A stretch of 64,000 bases of DNA, taken from Nostoc sp. NIES-3756. Its GTDB lineage: Bacteria; Cyanobacteriota; Cyanobacteriia; Cyanobacteriales; Nostocaceae. The notes beneath the pieces were generated by a model. The model saw only the letters and a program-made list of their open reading frames with translations, was not told where the DNA came from and ran no database searches. The position numbers were made by a program, and so were the translations under genes. Location: positions 3,692,501 through 3,756,500 of the forward strand of contig NZ_AP017295.1 of the NCBI RefSeq assembly GCF_001548375.1, read 5' to 3'. Below are positions 27,728 to 37,104 of this stretch, piece by piece (the first letter of the stretch is position 1; each line of letters opens with the position of its first letter).

Positions 27728-27895
27728 GCAATATGAATGCAGGTCAATGTAATTTGAATGTAGGTCAATGCAATGTAAATGCAAGTCAATGTAATTTGAA
27801 TGCAGGCCAATGCAATGCGAATGCAGGTCAATACAACTTGAATGCAAGTCAATGCAATATGAATGCAGGTCAATGCAAGGCGAATGCAATCTAGT
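27728..27895 (+). repeat. 21-bp tandem repeat array (8 units)
   Basis: Eight imperfect 21-base units start at 27728, each built around GAATGCAGGTCAATGCAA. Unlike the kdp array its sequence is G/A-rich on this strand, but the period is the same. Several frames stay open. There are no spacers, so it is not a CRISPR. Confidence 0.85.
27733..27894 (+). CDS. Possible small heptapeptide-repeat protein (53 aa), coding status unproven
   Basis: ATG 27733 to TAG 27892 reads seven copies of a heptapeptide close to N-L-N-A-G-Q-C, with regular Cys and Asn spacing. The frame is kept open by the 21-base period itself, so openness is weak evidence. There is no good ribosome-binding site (upstream AAAAGTAGGCAGATGCAAT). 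The opposite strand is also open. I list it because a Cys at every seventh residue could matter if translated. Confidence 0.2.
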   Translation: MNAGQCNLNVGQCNVNASQCNLNAGQCNANAGQYNLNASQCNMNAGQCKANAI

Positions 27896-27987
27896 GAATA
27901 ACGAATGTGTTATACTATTTCCAAAAATTTTTGTAACAGATAAATTGGTGATAAGGGCGCAAAGCTTTGCACCCCTATTTTGCTTTT

Positions 27988-30195
27988 CTAACTTCTCTCG
28001 TTAAAATAACGAGACATGGCACTGTCGAGGCAAGGCATAATTTCGCCGCGACTGCTACCAAGAACACTGTAGCTAGGACGAGGAGCAATCCAGCCAAGTT
28101 CTTGTGCAGGTAAAGCTACTAAACTACTGATACTTACGCCAGCTTGTTTTGCTGCTAGTTTAGCTAAATCAGCCCAGGCGATACCTTCGGTAAGCTGCGC
28201 TGACGCACTTTTGTTAGCCAAGTGCCACAAACCGCTTTCACCATCAATTAATAAATCTAAGCTAGCATGAACCAAGTCTGGTACATAAGTAGGAGAAACA
28301 ACTGCATCCTCAGCAGCAACAAAAGTATTGCCAGCGCTCAATTCACGCAAGGCAATAGTGACAAAGTTGTACTCATCCCACGGGCCAAAAAATGCACTGG
28401 TACGAATCACTAAAGATGCAGGGTTAGCTTGTAACACTAATTTTTCTGCCAGAACTTTGCTGCAACCATACACATTAAGAGGGGCAACTGTATCAGTTTC
28501 TACATAAGGATTTGTGACAGCACCGTTAAATACTAAATCGGAGGAAAAGGTTAACAAGGCTGTGTTATTTTGAGCGCAAGCAGTAGCTAATATTTCCGCA
28601 CCTTCAGTATTAATTTTCAAGCAAACATGAGGTTCACGTTCTGCATCATCTACCCGCACGTATCCCGCAGCATTTACAACTCCCCAAGGTTTTAATTCCG
28701 CAAATACTGCATTCACAGAAGCCGCATCGGTAATATCCATTTCTTGGCGTGTCAACAAGCGATAGGTGATACCCCGCAATTCACACAACCGAGCGAAAGC
28801 TTTTCCTAATGTGCCTTTAGCCCCAATGATTAATAAAGGACGAGAAGCAGCAGGAACAACTTCTGTTCCGCACCCTTCATGAAAACAACTCACAGCCGGA
28901 TACTCTAAACGTTCTGGTCGCCGCCACCATCCTGGTGTCTCAAATAATGGATGATTAGGTTGACGACCATAAGCTAAATCCGCAACTAATTTGGCGATCG
29001 CAGTTGGTCGGGGATTTGGGGAACGCAAATCAAACACACCTGCTTCGTAGTAACCAACCGAGCGAGTTAATAAGCTATTCCAATCGTAACTACCTAACAA
29101 AGACCAAGCTGTGACAGCACGAATATCGACACCTTCATCTTGTAACTTATTAGCAGCATTCCACACCTCATAAAACCAGCGCAGTTGTTCCTCGCGGGTA
29201 CAGTGCAGGTGAATTTCAGTCACAGCTATAGGTAGTTTATAGCGTTCCCATGTTTCTTTAAGTAATATGTACGCGCCTGCTGTCCCTTCAGCACACACCC
29301 TAACTGCCTCAACATCTGCATATTTATCTTTGCCATTACCACCATGTGTCCAAGTTGGATAAATTTTTAGATTTTCATCTAGAAAGCGCTCACTTGTTAA
29401 GTAATGGTTAATACCAATAATATTTGGTGGACAATAACTATTTTTGGCAGATGCTTCTAGTTCCGCTTCACTAATGCCGCAGTTACACAAGTATTCCCAA
29501 ATAAAATGAGTCTGGTTAATACGACCACATAATAAATCAAAACTCAACCAACGGCGCTCATTTTCAAACTCTGCTTGATAAGCAAGCTTTGGTGTAGTGT
29601 GAGTTTTACCTAAATCCTCCGTTTGCACAAGTTTAGCATCGGGGTTAACTTCGCGGATTGCTTTCATCGCCAGTGCGATCGCTTGACACTCTCCTAACAA
29701 AGCCCGGACAAAAGTTAAAGGGTCTCGTCCATGAGGATACCAATGACCATACATCCCACTAAATCGTGCTGTTGTCAGTGGTTCATTGACAGGTGTGTAG
29801 TATGTTACCCAAGGATATCGTTCCGCTACCGCACGAGCAAACACCGCCAATTTTTGCGGAAACTCTGGGTCTACCAAACTAGTGTTACGGGGGCCACTAC
29901 CATGATGCACCAATCCTACAATTGGAGTAATACCAAGTTTGTGTAACTTCTCCAGCCGTTCATCCGCCCACGACCAATCAGCAGTCTCCAACCCATGAGG
30001 TGCTATCTTCTCCCACAACACCGGGTAACGAATTTTTTTAATCCCCAGTTCGGCAAACAACTCTAAATCATCCAAACGCTTTGCATGACCGTTGCGTTCT
30101 AACTGGTCAAAATACTCATCACCTACACGATTGACAGTACACTCGATACCAGCCCACATCTCTAAAGGATGCTTTGCATTGAAGAGAGAAGTCAT
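27988..30195 (-). CDS. Fusion of family-1-like glycosidase with dTDP-4-dehydrorhamnose reductase-like domain
   Basis: The 735-residue protein joins two enzymes. Residues ~10-410 are a glycoside hydrolase TIM barrel of GH1 type: YTPVNEPLTTARFSG carries the acid/base NEP motif (~136-140) and AVTEIHLH the nucleophile Glu (~323). Residues ~450-735 are an RmlD/SDR-like sugar-nucleotide reductase: LLIIGAKGTLGKAFARLCEL Rossmann start, SSDLVFNG, and YGCSKVLAEKL with the catalytic Tyr/Lys. Together they suggest a role in deoxysugar-containing polysaccharide. It lies ~210 bases after the GT-Glf fusion gene on the same strand, probably functionally linked. Confidence 0.85.
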   Translation of the reverse strand: MTSLFNAKHPLEMWAGIECTVNRVGDEYFDQLERNGHAKRLDDLELFAELGIKKIRYPVLWEKIAPHGLETADWSWADERLEKLHKLGITPIVGLVHHGSGPRNTSLVDPEFPQKLAVFARAVAERYPWVTYYTPVNEPLTTARFSGMYGHWYPHGRDPLTFVRALLGECQAIALAMKAIREVNPDAKLVQTEDLGKTHTTPKLAYQAEFENERRWLSFDLLCGRINQTHFIWEYLCNCGISEAELEASAKNSYCPPNIIGINHYLTSERFLDENLKIYPTWTHGGNGKDKYADVEAVRVCAEGTAGAYILLKETWERYKLPIAVTEIHLHCTREEQLRWFYEVWNAANKLQDEGVDIRAVTAWSLLGSYDWNSLLTRSVGYYEAGVFDLRSPNPRPTAIAKLVADLAYGRQPNHPLFETPGWWRRPERLEYPAVSCFHEGCGTEVVPAASRPLLIIGAKGTLGKAFARLCELRGITYRLLTRQEMDITDAASVNAVFAELKPWGVVNAAGYVRVDDAEREPHVCLKINTEGAEILATACAQNNTALLTFSSDLVFNGAVTNPYVETDTVAPLNVYGCSKVLAEKLVLQANPASLVIRTSAFFGPWDEYNFVTIALRELSAGNTFVAAEDAVVSPTYVPDLVHASLDLLIDGESGLWHLANKSASAQLTEGIAWADLAKLAAKQAGVSISSLVALPAQELGWIAPRPSYSVLGSSRGEIMPCLDSAMSRYFNERS

Positions 30196-30404
30196 AATTT
30201 ATAATTCGTAATTCGTAATTCGTAATTAAGAAAGGCTAACTATACCTAGTACAAAATCTCAATAAAATACTCAGCGTTCCTTTGCGAGAACTCTGCGTCC
30301 CTCTGCGTTTAAAAAAACCCACTCATTAAACCCGCAAGGCAATAATTCATAATTCGTAGTTAAATAAGCTAATTACGAATTACGAATTACGCATTACGAA
30401 TTAT
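30196..30404. repeat. Heptanucleotide repeats in opposite orientation
   Basis: TAATTCG units (three to four copies from ~30199) and ATTACGA units (four copies from ~30372) are reverse complements, so the gap is bounded by a large imperfect inverted repeat. Between them is a short GC-richer block (CTCAGCGTTCCTTTGCGAG). Heptamer repeats of this type are characteristic of Nostocales. Confidence 0.75.
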
Positions 30405-32831
30405 TTAAGCCTTGACAGCAATTTGCTTATACACAGACAAAGCCTGCGCCACACATTGATCCATGTTGTAATACTTGTAAGTCGCCAAGCGTCCTACAAA
30501 ATATACTCCGGGAGTGCTATCTGCCAAAGTTTTGTATTGCTTGTAAACTTCCTGATTCTCAGGACGAGGTACAGGATAATAGGGATCGCCCTCTGCTTGA
30601 GGATATTCATAAACAATGCTAGTTTTAGCGTGTTCCTGTCCAGTCAAATACTTAAACTCAGTTACACGAGTATATAAGTGTTCATTGGGATAATTGATAA
30701 CTGGTGCAGATTGGAATACTTGGGTGTTATGCGTTTCGTGTTTGAACTCAAGTGAGCGATAAGGTAACTTACCGTAGCGATATTCAAAAAACTCGTCCAC
30801 TGGCCCAGTGTAAACCATCTCCCGGCAAGGTATCGCTTTCTCAATTTCCCGATAATCTGTATTTAGCATTACCTTGATGTTCGAGTGATTTAACATATTC
30901 TCAAACATCCTGGTAAACCCATGTAATGGCATTGCTTGATAACTATCAGTAAAATAGCGATCGTCCCTATTAGTACGAGTAGGTATTCTAGCAATTACCG
31001 ACTTATCAAGTTCTGAAGGGTCAAGTCCCCATTGCTTTCTGGTGTAATTGCGGAAAAACTTTTCATATAAAACTCGGCCAACTTTGCTGATGACTACATC
31101 CTCTGAAGTATTGATGTATTCTTTGGGTTCAGCTAGTGATTTAAAGAACTCCTCCGCCTCAAATGAATTGAGGTTCATCCCATAAAGTTTGTTGATGGTG
31201 TCTAGGTTGATGGGGATGGGAACTAGTTGTCCATCTACGCTGGCGAGGACACGATGTTCATAAGCACGCCACTGGGTGAAGCGAGAAAGGTACTCAAAAA
31301 CTTCGCGGGAGTTGGTATGGAAGATATGCGGCCCGTATTTATGGACGAGAACACCATGTTCATCATAATGGTCGTAAGCATTACCGCCAATGTGGTTACG
31401 CTTATCTACAACTAGCACCTTCTTTCCATCAGCTGCTAAACGTTCGGCAATTACACTACCAGAAAATCCAGCACCAACAATTAGGTAATCGAAGACAAAA
31501 TCTCTAGTGATGATATTGGGTGCTTGTTTACCTGTAACTGCACCGATTTTATCCTCTTTGCTATCAGCTGCGATCGCCGAATCTATCAGCTTAATCATCG
31601 ATGCCAAAGTCCGATCCCAAGAAATCTTTTCCAAAAAGGCATCAACTCGACTCAACCAACCAGATGCTACATTATCTTCCTGCATTGCCAACTCAGCAGC
31701 AACAACGAACTCATCAACTGTATCGGCAATACGTACCAACTTCAAATCCCCGTAAGGACGGACTACATCGCGGATGGAAGTAGACACTACAGGTGTAGCG
31801 GCTGCAAGATACTCTGGAGTTTTGGTAGGACTAATATAGCGGGTTGATTCATTACGCGCAAATGGCAACATCGCCAAGTCCCACCCAGACAAATATTTAG
31901 GTAGTTCTTTATAATCCTTACTGCCAAGATAATGAATATTTTCATGTTGAGGCAGAGTTGCGGGATCAATTTTCACCACTGGCCCAATAATTACTAAATG
32001 CCAGTCGGGACGCGCTTCGGCAATTCCCCGCAACAATTCAATATCCATCCGCTCATCAATAACACCATAGAAACCCAGACGCGGATGGGGAATACTTGCC
32101 TGATCTTTTGGTTCTTGCAGATTTCTGGCTTTGGCAAAGTGCGCTACATCAACGCTGCTGGGGAAAGCGTAAACATTAGGGTGATGATTAACTTTACTTT
32201 CGTAAAGGCTTTGTCCGCCTGTAAATACTAAGTTTGCACGGCGGAATAACTCTGCTTCGTATGTTTTCAATTTAGGTGATGCACCTTTAAAAGCAGATAA
32301 TTCATCCATGCAATCATAAACGATAGCTTGGGGTTGCCAATGACTTGTAAATGCGATCGCCATTGGTGTGTAATACCAGCAGATATAATTGCTAATTTTA
32401 TGTTCAGCTAATAAACCATCAACCAATACTCGCAAATCTGCGTTAATTGCTTCTTCACTTAAACCTTCTGGTAGGTGTGGCACAACCACCACTACACCGC
32501 TATCATCTTGGCTGACATCTAACCTACCTAAAGGTTCTTTACTAAAAATCGGCTCTTCAATGAAAAATACTCGTCTTCCTTGAGCGCAACGACTCAGAAT
32601 GTGTTGTGGTCTTTGAAAGACAAAATTCCACCGCAAATGGGATAAGCAAACTATATCAGGTGTTGGTGTAAAATCTTGGGATTTTTGTTGTTTTTTTTGG
32701 GACGAAGAGATAGGAGATGATACACCTGAAGCTTGCTGCTCAGTTAATTCTGGTAGATTGGTTTGAGCAACTTCCTGTGAGATTATCTGCTTAAATCCGT
32801 TACCGTTGATGTTAGATTTGCTTTGTGTCAT
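30405..32831 (-). CDS. glf: Fusion of glycosyltransferase with UDP-galactopyranose mutase
   Basis: The 808-residue protein has an N-terminal GT-B glycosyltransferase-like region (~residues 45-420; DIVCLSHLRWNFVFQRPQHI, and the C-terminal lobe LPKYLSGWDLAMLPF…YISPTKTPEYLAA). The C-terminal UDP-galactopyranose mutase (~445-808) has the FAD motif YLIVGAGFSGSVIAERLAA, NHIGGNAYDHYDEHG and RPENQEVYKQY. Glf converts UDP-Galp to UDP-Galf, the galactofuranose donor, so the fusion may couple donor formation to transfer. I chose ATG 32831 (MTQSKSNING); the frame is open 20 codons upstream without support. Confidence 0.9.
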   Translation of the reverse strand: MTQSKSNINGNGFKQIISQEVAQTNLPELTEQQASGVSSPISSSQKKQQKSQDFTPTPDIVCLSHLRWNFVFQRPQHILSRCAQGRRVFFIEEPIFSKEPLGRLDVSQDDSGVVVVVPHLPEGLSEEAINADLRVLVDGLLAEHKISNYICWYYTPMAIAFTSHWQPQAIVYDCMDELSAFKGASPKLKTYEAELFRRANLVFTGGQSLYESKVNHHPNVYAFPSSVDVAHFAKARNLQEPKDQASIPHPRLGFYGVIDERMDIELLRGIAEARPDWHLVIIGPVVKIDPATLPQHENIHYLGSKDYKELPKYLSGWDLAMLPFARNESTRYISPTKTPEYLAAATPVVSTSIRDVVRPYGDLKLVRIADTVDEFVVAAELAMQEDNVASGWLSRVDAFLEKISWDRTLASMIKLIDSAIAADSKEDKIGAVTGKQAPNIITRDFVFDYLIVGAGFSGSVIAERLAADGKKVLVVDKRNHIGGNAYDHYDEHGVLVHKYGPHIFHTNSREVFEYLSRFTQWRAYEHRVLASVDGQLVPIPINLDTINKLYGMNLNSFEAEEFFKSLAEPKEYINTSEDVVISKVGRVLYEKFFRNYTRKQWGLDPSELDKSVIARIPTRTNRDDRYFTDSYQAMPLHGFTRMFENMLNHSNIKVMLNTDYREIEKAIPCREMVYTGPVDEFFEYRYGKLPYRSLEFKHETHNTQVFQSAPVINYPNEHLYTRVTEFKYLTGQEHAKTSIVYEYPQAEGDPYYPVPRPENQEVYKQYKTLADSTPGVYFVGRLATYKYYNMDQCVAQALSVYKQIAVKA

Positions 32832-33613
32832 ATTGCGGCAAAAAAGATATATGTTTAAATTGAAGTGAAAATTTATCAACAATACTGACAAATCAAAAGA
32901 GAAATATTTAACTCGTCAGCATATTTTCGTTTAAAAATGTTGTTAAATATATTGGCACTATGATTTGTAAGCATCGGTAAAATGATGACAATAACTAACA
33001 GTAGATAATATTTTCCATTTTCACATCGGCTGAAGATAGAGCTTTGTGTATATCAAAAGCATTATTTTTCCTCTAAATAAGCACAGCAGCTTAAATGCAG
33101 GTTTGATATTTGATTCTCGAAAACGTACACCTAATAAAATGGTATGATTATAATTACAGATACTAAAATCCCGTCAACGAGCAAGTTAGATTTTTATATC
33201 TGCAATTAAGTTATGATACCTAGCAACAAGCTTAAGCACAAATCGTTCTCAGCTTAGTTCACATATTCTAATAAATTGCTAGGCACAAACAAACCTTCAA
33301 GCTTAACTAGATTAAACCTTCCTCTACCGTGCCTAACTACAACTACCAATATTCTCGCCTAAGAGTTTCAAGTTTGTTTTCTTTTATTACATAAATTTTA
33401 GTTTTCAAAAGAAATTAATATCTTTAGGCGGGTTATCTCTTGTAAAACAAATCTTTTTGGAATGATCAACCATTAGCTAATAGAAATAAAAGGTAATGGC
33501 AAGCAATATAAAAATTATTGCTCGTTCTCCAGATGATATTGCTGAATAAAAATATCATAGTACGAACAAAGGAGAAGACGAGCATTTATCCTGAGCCAAC
33601 TTCCAGAATCTTG
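32832..33613. other. Long intergenic region, nothing identified
   Basis: About 780 AT-rich bases lie between the GT-Glf fusion gene and the small disordered protein gene. I looked for tRNA-like folds, long hairpins and short frames with ribosome sites on both strands and found none convincing. One small frame across 33518-33862 is antisense to the neighbouring gene. Confidence 0.45.
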
Positions 33614-33853
33614 CTAGCGAGATTCTGTTCCTTGATTAGGAAGACCAGGTGTTGTTACTGTACCGCCAGCAGCTTCAGGTTCAGCACCTTGACGAACATC
33701 AGTACCAGATTCTTGACCAGTCATCCGATATCTTTCATCAAGAGGAGTATCACCTTCTTCTGTGGTTGGCACAGTTGTTTGGGTTCCAGGGTTATCTTCT
33801 GGATTATATTTATCATCATTTTGACGATTATCGGGAGGAGTTTTAGATGTCAT
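33614..33853 (-). CDS. Small, Pro/Gly/acid-rich disordered hypothetical protein
   Basis: The 79-residue product (MTSKTPPDNRQNDDKYNPED…) is almost entirely polar, with many Pro, Gly, Thr, Glu and Gln and no hydrophobic core, so it should be intrinsically disordered. I do not recognise a domain. ATG 33853 was preferred to the codon seven residues upstream. Stand-alone gene; function unknown. Confidence 0.6.
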   Translation of the reverse strand: MTSKTPPDNRQNDDKYNPEDNPGTQTTVPTTEEGDTPLDERYRMTGQESGTDVRQGAEPEAAGGTVTTPGLPNQGTESR

Positions 33854-34249
33854 AATATTTAGTACCTTTTGCAATCCGGTTATTGTATTAGAATAGATTT
33901 TTCTTATCTTTATTCCGACTACCCTGAGATAGAAATGTTTCTCTAACTTATTTCAAAAAAATCTTTGCAAAACAATAAAATATTGAGTATATCAAAGCAC
34001 TAAATAAGTTAATATTTCCTATTGCAAGATACTTTAGTAAGAAATTAGAATCCAAAAGTTAGATTAAAGAAGGCACAGGGGAGATAAAGAAGATAAGGGA
34101 GTGGGGGGAGATGAGGGAGTAATCAATTCAAAATTAAGAAATTCTGTTTCCTGACTAATGACTGTTGACTAATGACTAAAAACGTTAATATCGCTCTACA
34201 CTAAATATTGTCCTTACTGCAAACCTGCATTAATTCAGAGATACTGTCC
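33854..34249. other. Intergenic region with heptamer repeats
   Basis: The gap contains a G-rich GGGAGTGGGGGGAGATGAGGG stretch near 34100 and the repeats GACTAATGACTGTTGACTAA (from ~34154). The same strings recur at 47400 and, inverted, at 61940. No other gene is seen; the hisD promoter must lie here. Confidence 0.5.
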
Positions 34250-35533
34250 ATGCTAGTCCTGAAAACAACCGCCCCAGAATTTAACAGCAAATTCCCAGCC
34301 TTAGTGAGCGATCGCCGAGAAGCAACGGTTGATGTTAGTGGTACAGTACGCGAGATCCTGGCTGATGTGAAAGTGCGGGGTGATGCCGCAGTCAAGGACT
34401 ACACCAGTCGTTTCGACCATTACAGCCCCGATTCCCACCATTTAAGTGCAGCTTTCATTGCCGAACAAGCAGCAAAATGTTCTGCTGAGGTGAAAGCAGC
34501 AATAGAATTAGCAGCTGAACGCATCACTTCCTTTCACCAAAAGCAACTACCCCAAGACATTGGTTACACAGATGCCACAGGCGTAAAATTGGGCTTAAAT
34601 TGGGTAGCTCTATCCCAAGTAGGAATTTACGTCCCTGGAGGACGCGCCAGCTATCCTAGTTCAGTGTTGATGAATGCCCTACCCGCCAAAATTGCCGGGG
34701 TAGAAAGGATAGTGATGACAGTACCCATGCCTCACGGAGAAATCAATCCTGCCGTCCTGGCTGCTGCCCAAGTCGCTGGCGTGACAGAAATATATAGTAT
34801 TGGTGGGGCGCAAGCGATCGCCGCCTTAGCCTACGGTACACAAACCATTACCCCTGTAGATAAGATTGTCGGCCCTGGTAACGCTTACGTTGCCGAAGCC
34901 AAACGTCAAGTATTCGGGACTGTAGGTATTGACAGCATCGCCGGGCCTTCAGAAATTTTAGTTGTCGCCGATCGCCAAAATAATCCAGAATGGATTGCCT
35001 GGGATTTATTATCGCAAGCTGAACACGACCCCAGCGCCCAATCTATCTTAATTACCGATGATGAATCCTTTGCCCAAGAGGTAATCGCCGCAGTTGAGCA
35101 AATTCTTACCAAGCTACCTACCAAACAAGTAGCAACTAGCAGTTGGCAAAATCACGGTGCAGTAATTATAGTTAACGATTTCGCCGAAAGTATCCCCTTA
35201 CTTAATCAACTAGCGCCAGAACACGTAGAACTGTGCGTAGATAATCCCCAATTACTAGCTAGTCAAATTAAATGCGCTGGTAGCCTATTTTTAGGACGCT
35301 ACACCCCAGAAGCGATCGGCGATTATCTAGGCGGCCCCAATCATGTCCTACCCACTTCCCGTTCCGCCCGTTTTGCCTCCGGCTTAAGCGTTTACGATTT
35401 TCTCAAACGCATCACCTACTTGGAATGCAATCAAACCGCACTGCAAACAATCGGTCAAGCAGCCGTCACACTTGCCCAAGCCGAAGGCTTACCAGCCCAC
35501 GCAGGCAGCGTTGCCATCCGGTTACAATCCTAG
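34250..35533 (+). CDS. hisD: Histidinol dehydrogenase
   Basis: HisD catalyses the final two NAD-dependent oxidations from histidinol to histidine. The 427-residue protein shows the family motifs VGIYVPGGRASYPSS (~residues 124-138), PVDKIVGPGNAYVAEAKR, DSIAGPSEILVVAD (~225-238), the Zn/substrate-binding Gln and His in LLSQAEHDPSAQS (~252-265) and LGGPNHVLPTS (~363-373). I chose ATG 34250 (MLVLKTTAPEF), as the frame upstream to TTG 34208 adds no family-like sequence. No other his gene is adjacent. Confidence 0.95.
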   Translation: MLVLKTTAPEFNSKFPALVSDRREATVDVSGTVREILADVKVRGDAAVKDYTSRFDHYSPDSHHLSAAFIAEQAAKCSAEVKAAIELAAERITSFHQKQLPQDIGYTDATGVKLGLNWVALSQVGIYVPGGRASYPSSVLMNALPAKIAGVERIVMTVPMPHGEINPAVLAAAQVAGVTEIYSIGGAQAIAALAYGTQTITPVDKIVGPGNAYVAEAKRQVFGTVGIDSIAGPSEILVVADRQNNPEWIAWDLLSQAEHDPSAQSILITDDESFAQEVIAAVEQILTKLPTKQVATSSWQNHGAVIIVNDFAESIPLLNQLAPEHVELCVDNPQLLASQIKCAGSLFLGRYTPEAIGDYLGGPNHVLPTSRSARFASGLSVYDFLKRITYLECNQTALQTIGQAAVTLAQAEGLPAHAGSVAIRLQS

Positions 35534-36051
35534 CTTGTAGTAAGGACTTTAGTCCTTAAAAAAAATCACTCAAAACAACCTTTTTTGCAGAAAGTAGAAG
35601 GAAAAAGCTAAAAAGTGTAGCCTTTTCTCCTTCTACTTTTTTATTTACGTTCCTTATATCAATTGTTTTTATCTAAAACTCTTGTTGAAAGATAGTTAAT
35701 TAACTATTTCTTAAAAAACCATTAATATTTAGCCGAGTAATATAGGTAAATTTTACAAATATATCAAATTAAGATCAAGAAAATTATTAAATATTTCTGA
35801 ACTGTTTGATTAATCCAAAATCCCAAATTGATACATTTCCGCAAATGTAAAGAAATATCTTACTAAAGATAGGAATTTATGAATAAACATAATTCAATTG
35901 CTAGAGGATAAAATTTCCAGGCTATCGTACTAGTATTTGCAATCACCGTACAAATACCAAATATCGTAGATGAAAATCCTGTTACTTTCTTCCTATTGTT
36001 AGACAAGCATCAGGTTTTCTGTAACTTTGTGTTTAGAAAGAGGTAATACTT
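35534..36051. other. Intergenic region downstream of hisD
   Basis: It holds the repeat motif at 35537, the terminator at 35591-35643, then ~400 AT-rich bases leading to the TerB-like gene, which has AGAAAGAGG as ribosome-binding region. No other feature is visible. Confidence 0.5.
35591..35643 (+). terminator. Intrinsic terminator after hisD
   Basis: A long stem pairs AAAGTAGAAGG (35591-35601) with CCTTCTACTTT (from 35629) and is followed by further T residues. Just before it stands the dispersed GTAGTAAGGACTTTAGTCCTT motif (35537-35557), which is also part of the MITE-like element at 27558. Confidence 0.8.
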
Positions 36052-37104
36052 ATGACTAGTTACGAGCAGATTTTTAACTCAAAACAGACCCTAGAAGAAA
36101 CATTAACACCAGAAGAAGCCGTTGCTGCGATCGCAGTTGTTACAGCCCTTGCAGATTCAACCATTGAACAGATAGATGCTGAGAGTTTAGCTGGTATTCT
36201 ATGGCAATTTCAGGTCTTTGCAGAATATTCAGAACAAGAGATTGTGGAAATAGTTGATGAACTAATTGCCATTGTCCAAGAAGAGGGTATTGGCGCTTTG
36301 TTTAACGCAGCCAATCAAGTCCTTGCTGATGAATTAGTTTGGGATGGTTTTGCAGCTGGAGTAATTATTCTCCTAGACGAAGAACTACTAGTCATTCCCC
36401 AAGATAAACAAGCTTACCTGAAAAAATTGCAAGAAGCATTAAAACTAGAAAAATCAGAAGCTCAAGAGGTTATTCAAGAGATAACCGCAGCCTTTCAGGA
36501 TACAGAAAATGAAGATGATTTCGATGAGGACAACAATACTCTCATCGTAGAAGATTACAGCGAAGAGGTTTATGAATCTCCTTTGGGTAACTTCTCTGTA
36601 CCTATTCCTGTTGATGTCCAACAAGGAGGAAAAATTCAAAGTCAAGAAGGCGTAGTTGGCTTTTCAGATGACTTTGGAACCCTATTGAGAATTGATTATT
36701 ATCCCATCCCTCCAGAACAATTAGAAGAACTGGACTCCACAGAAAAACAAGAATATCTTCGCTCTATCATGGTTGACAAGTATGTGCCTCAAGCGATTTT
36801 ACAAAATCTACCAGATGCGGCCATCAAACATACAGAATATCAAGAACAAGGGGAGTTAGACTATTATTATGCCCTGGTTGATATGCCACATGGCTCAACA
36901 CTTTCTCAACAAGATAACAATGGAACTATTACTAGATTGAGTGCCTATCGAGGATTAATTTCATTTATTCAAGATGATTTTTTGTATATAATTAGCAGCC
37001 AACGTAGCTTTTTTAATGGTGACACTCCCGATTCTCTAGAAGAAGAAGCGGAAAACATTAAAGAAAGTATTTTAGAGTTTGTGGAAACGATAGAGTTTAC
37101 TTAG
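36052..37104 (+). CDS. TerB-like N-terminal domain protein with PsbP/DUF-like C-terminal domain
   Basis: The 350-residue acidic protein has an all-helical N-terminus (~residues 14-155; LTPEEAVAAIAVVTALADST) resembling the cyanobacterial TerB-type tellurite-resistance fold. An acidic linker (~156-172, DTENEDDFDEDN) leads to a beta-rich C-terminal domain (~180-350) beginning YESPLGNFSVPIPV, which resembles PsbP-like lipid or surface domains only loosely. No signal peptide. The function is unknown; the TerB call is family resemblance, not proof of metal resistance. Confidence 0.6.
   Translation: MTSYEQIFNSKQTLEETLTPEEAVAAIAVVTALADSTIEQIDAESLAGILWQFQVFAEYSEQEIVEIVDELIAIVQEEGIGALFNAANQVLADELVWDGFAAGVIILLDEELLVIPQDKQAYLKKLQEALKLEKSEAQEVIQEITAAFQDTENEDDFDEDNNTLIVEDYSEEVYESPLGNFSVPIPVDVQQGGKIQSQEGVVGFSDDFGTLLRIDYYPIPPEQLEELDSTEKQEYLRSIMVDKYVPQAILQNLPDAAIKHTEYQEQGELDYYYALVDMPHGSTLSQQDNNGTITRLSAYRGLISFIQDDFLYIISSQRSFFNGDTPDSLEEEAENIKESILEFVETIEFT

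Larger units (their letters stand above)
27309..27987. other. Relic- and repeat-rich intergenic island
   Basis: These ~680 bases contain no intact conventional gene. They hold in order a galE remnant (27368-27513), a MITE-like element (27558-27673) and a 21-bp tandem array (27728-27895). Such clustering suggests a region that tolerates insertion and decay. Confidence 0.7.

Noticed and set aside
27685..27873. Minus-strand 62-codon frame over the second tandem array
   Set aside because: It is open only because of the 21-base period, with hydrophobic low-complexity content and no ribosome site.
27728..27895. CRISPR array
   Set aside because: Units abut directly, have no spacers and vary in sequence.
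33518..33862. Plus-strand 114-codon frame
   Set aside because: Antisense to the small disordered-protein gene, with no start signal.
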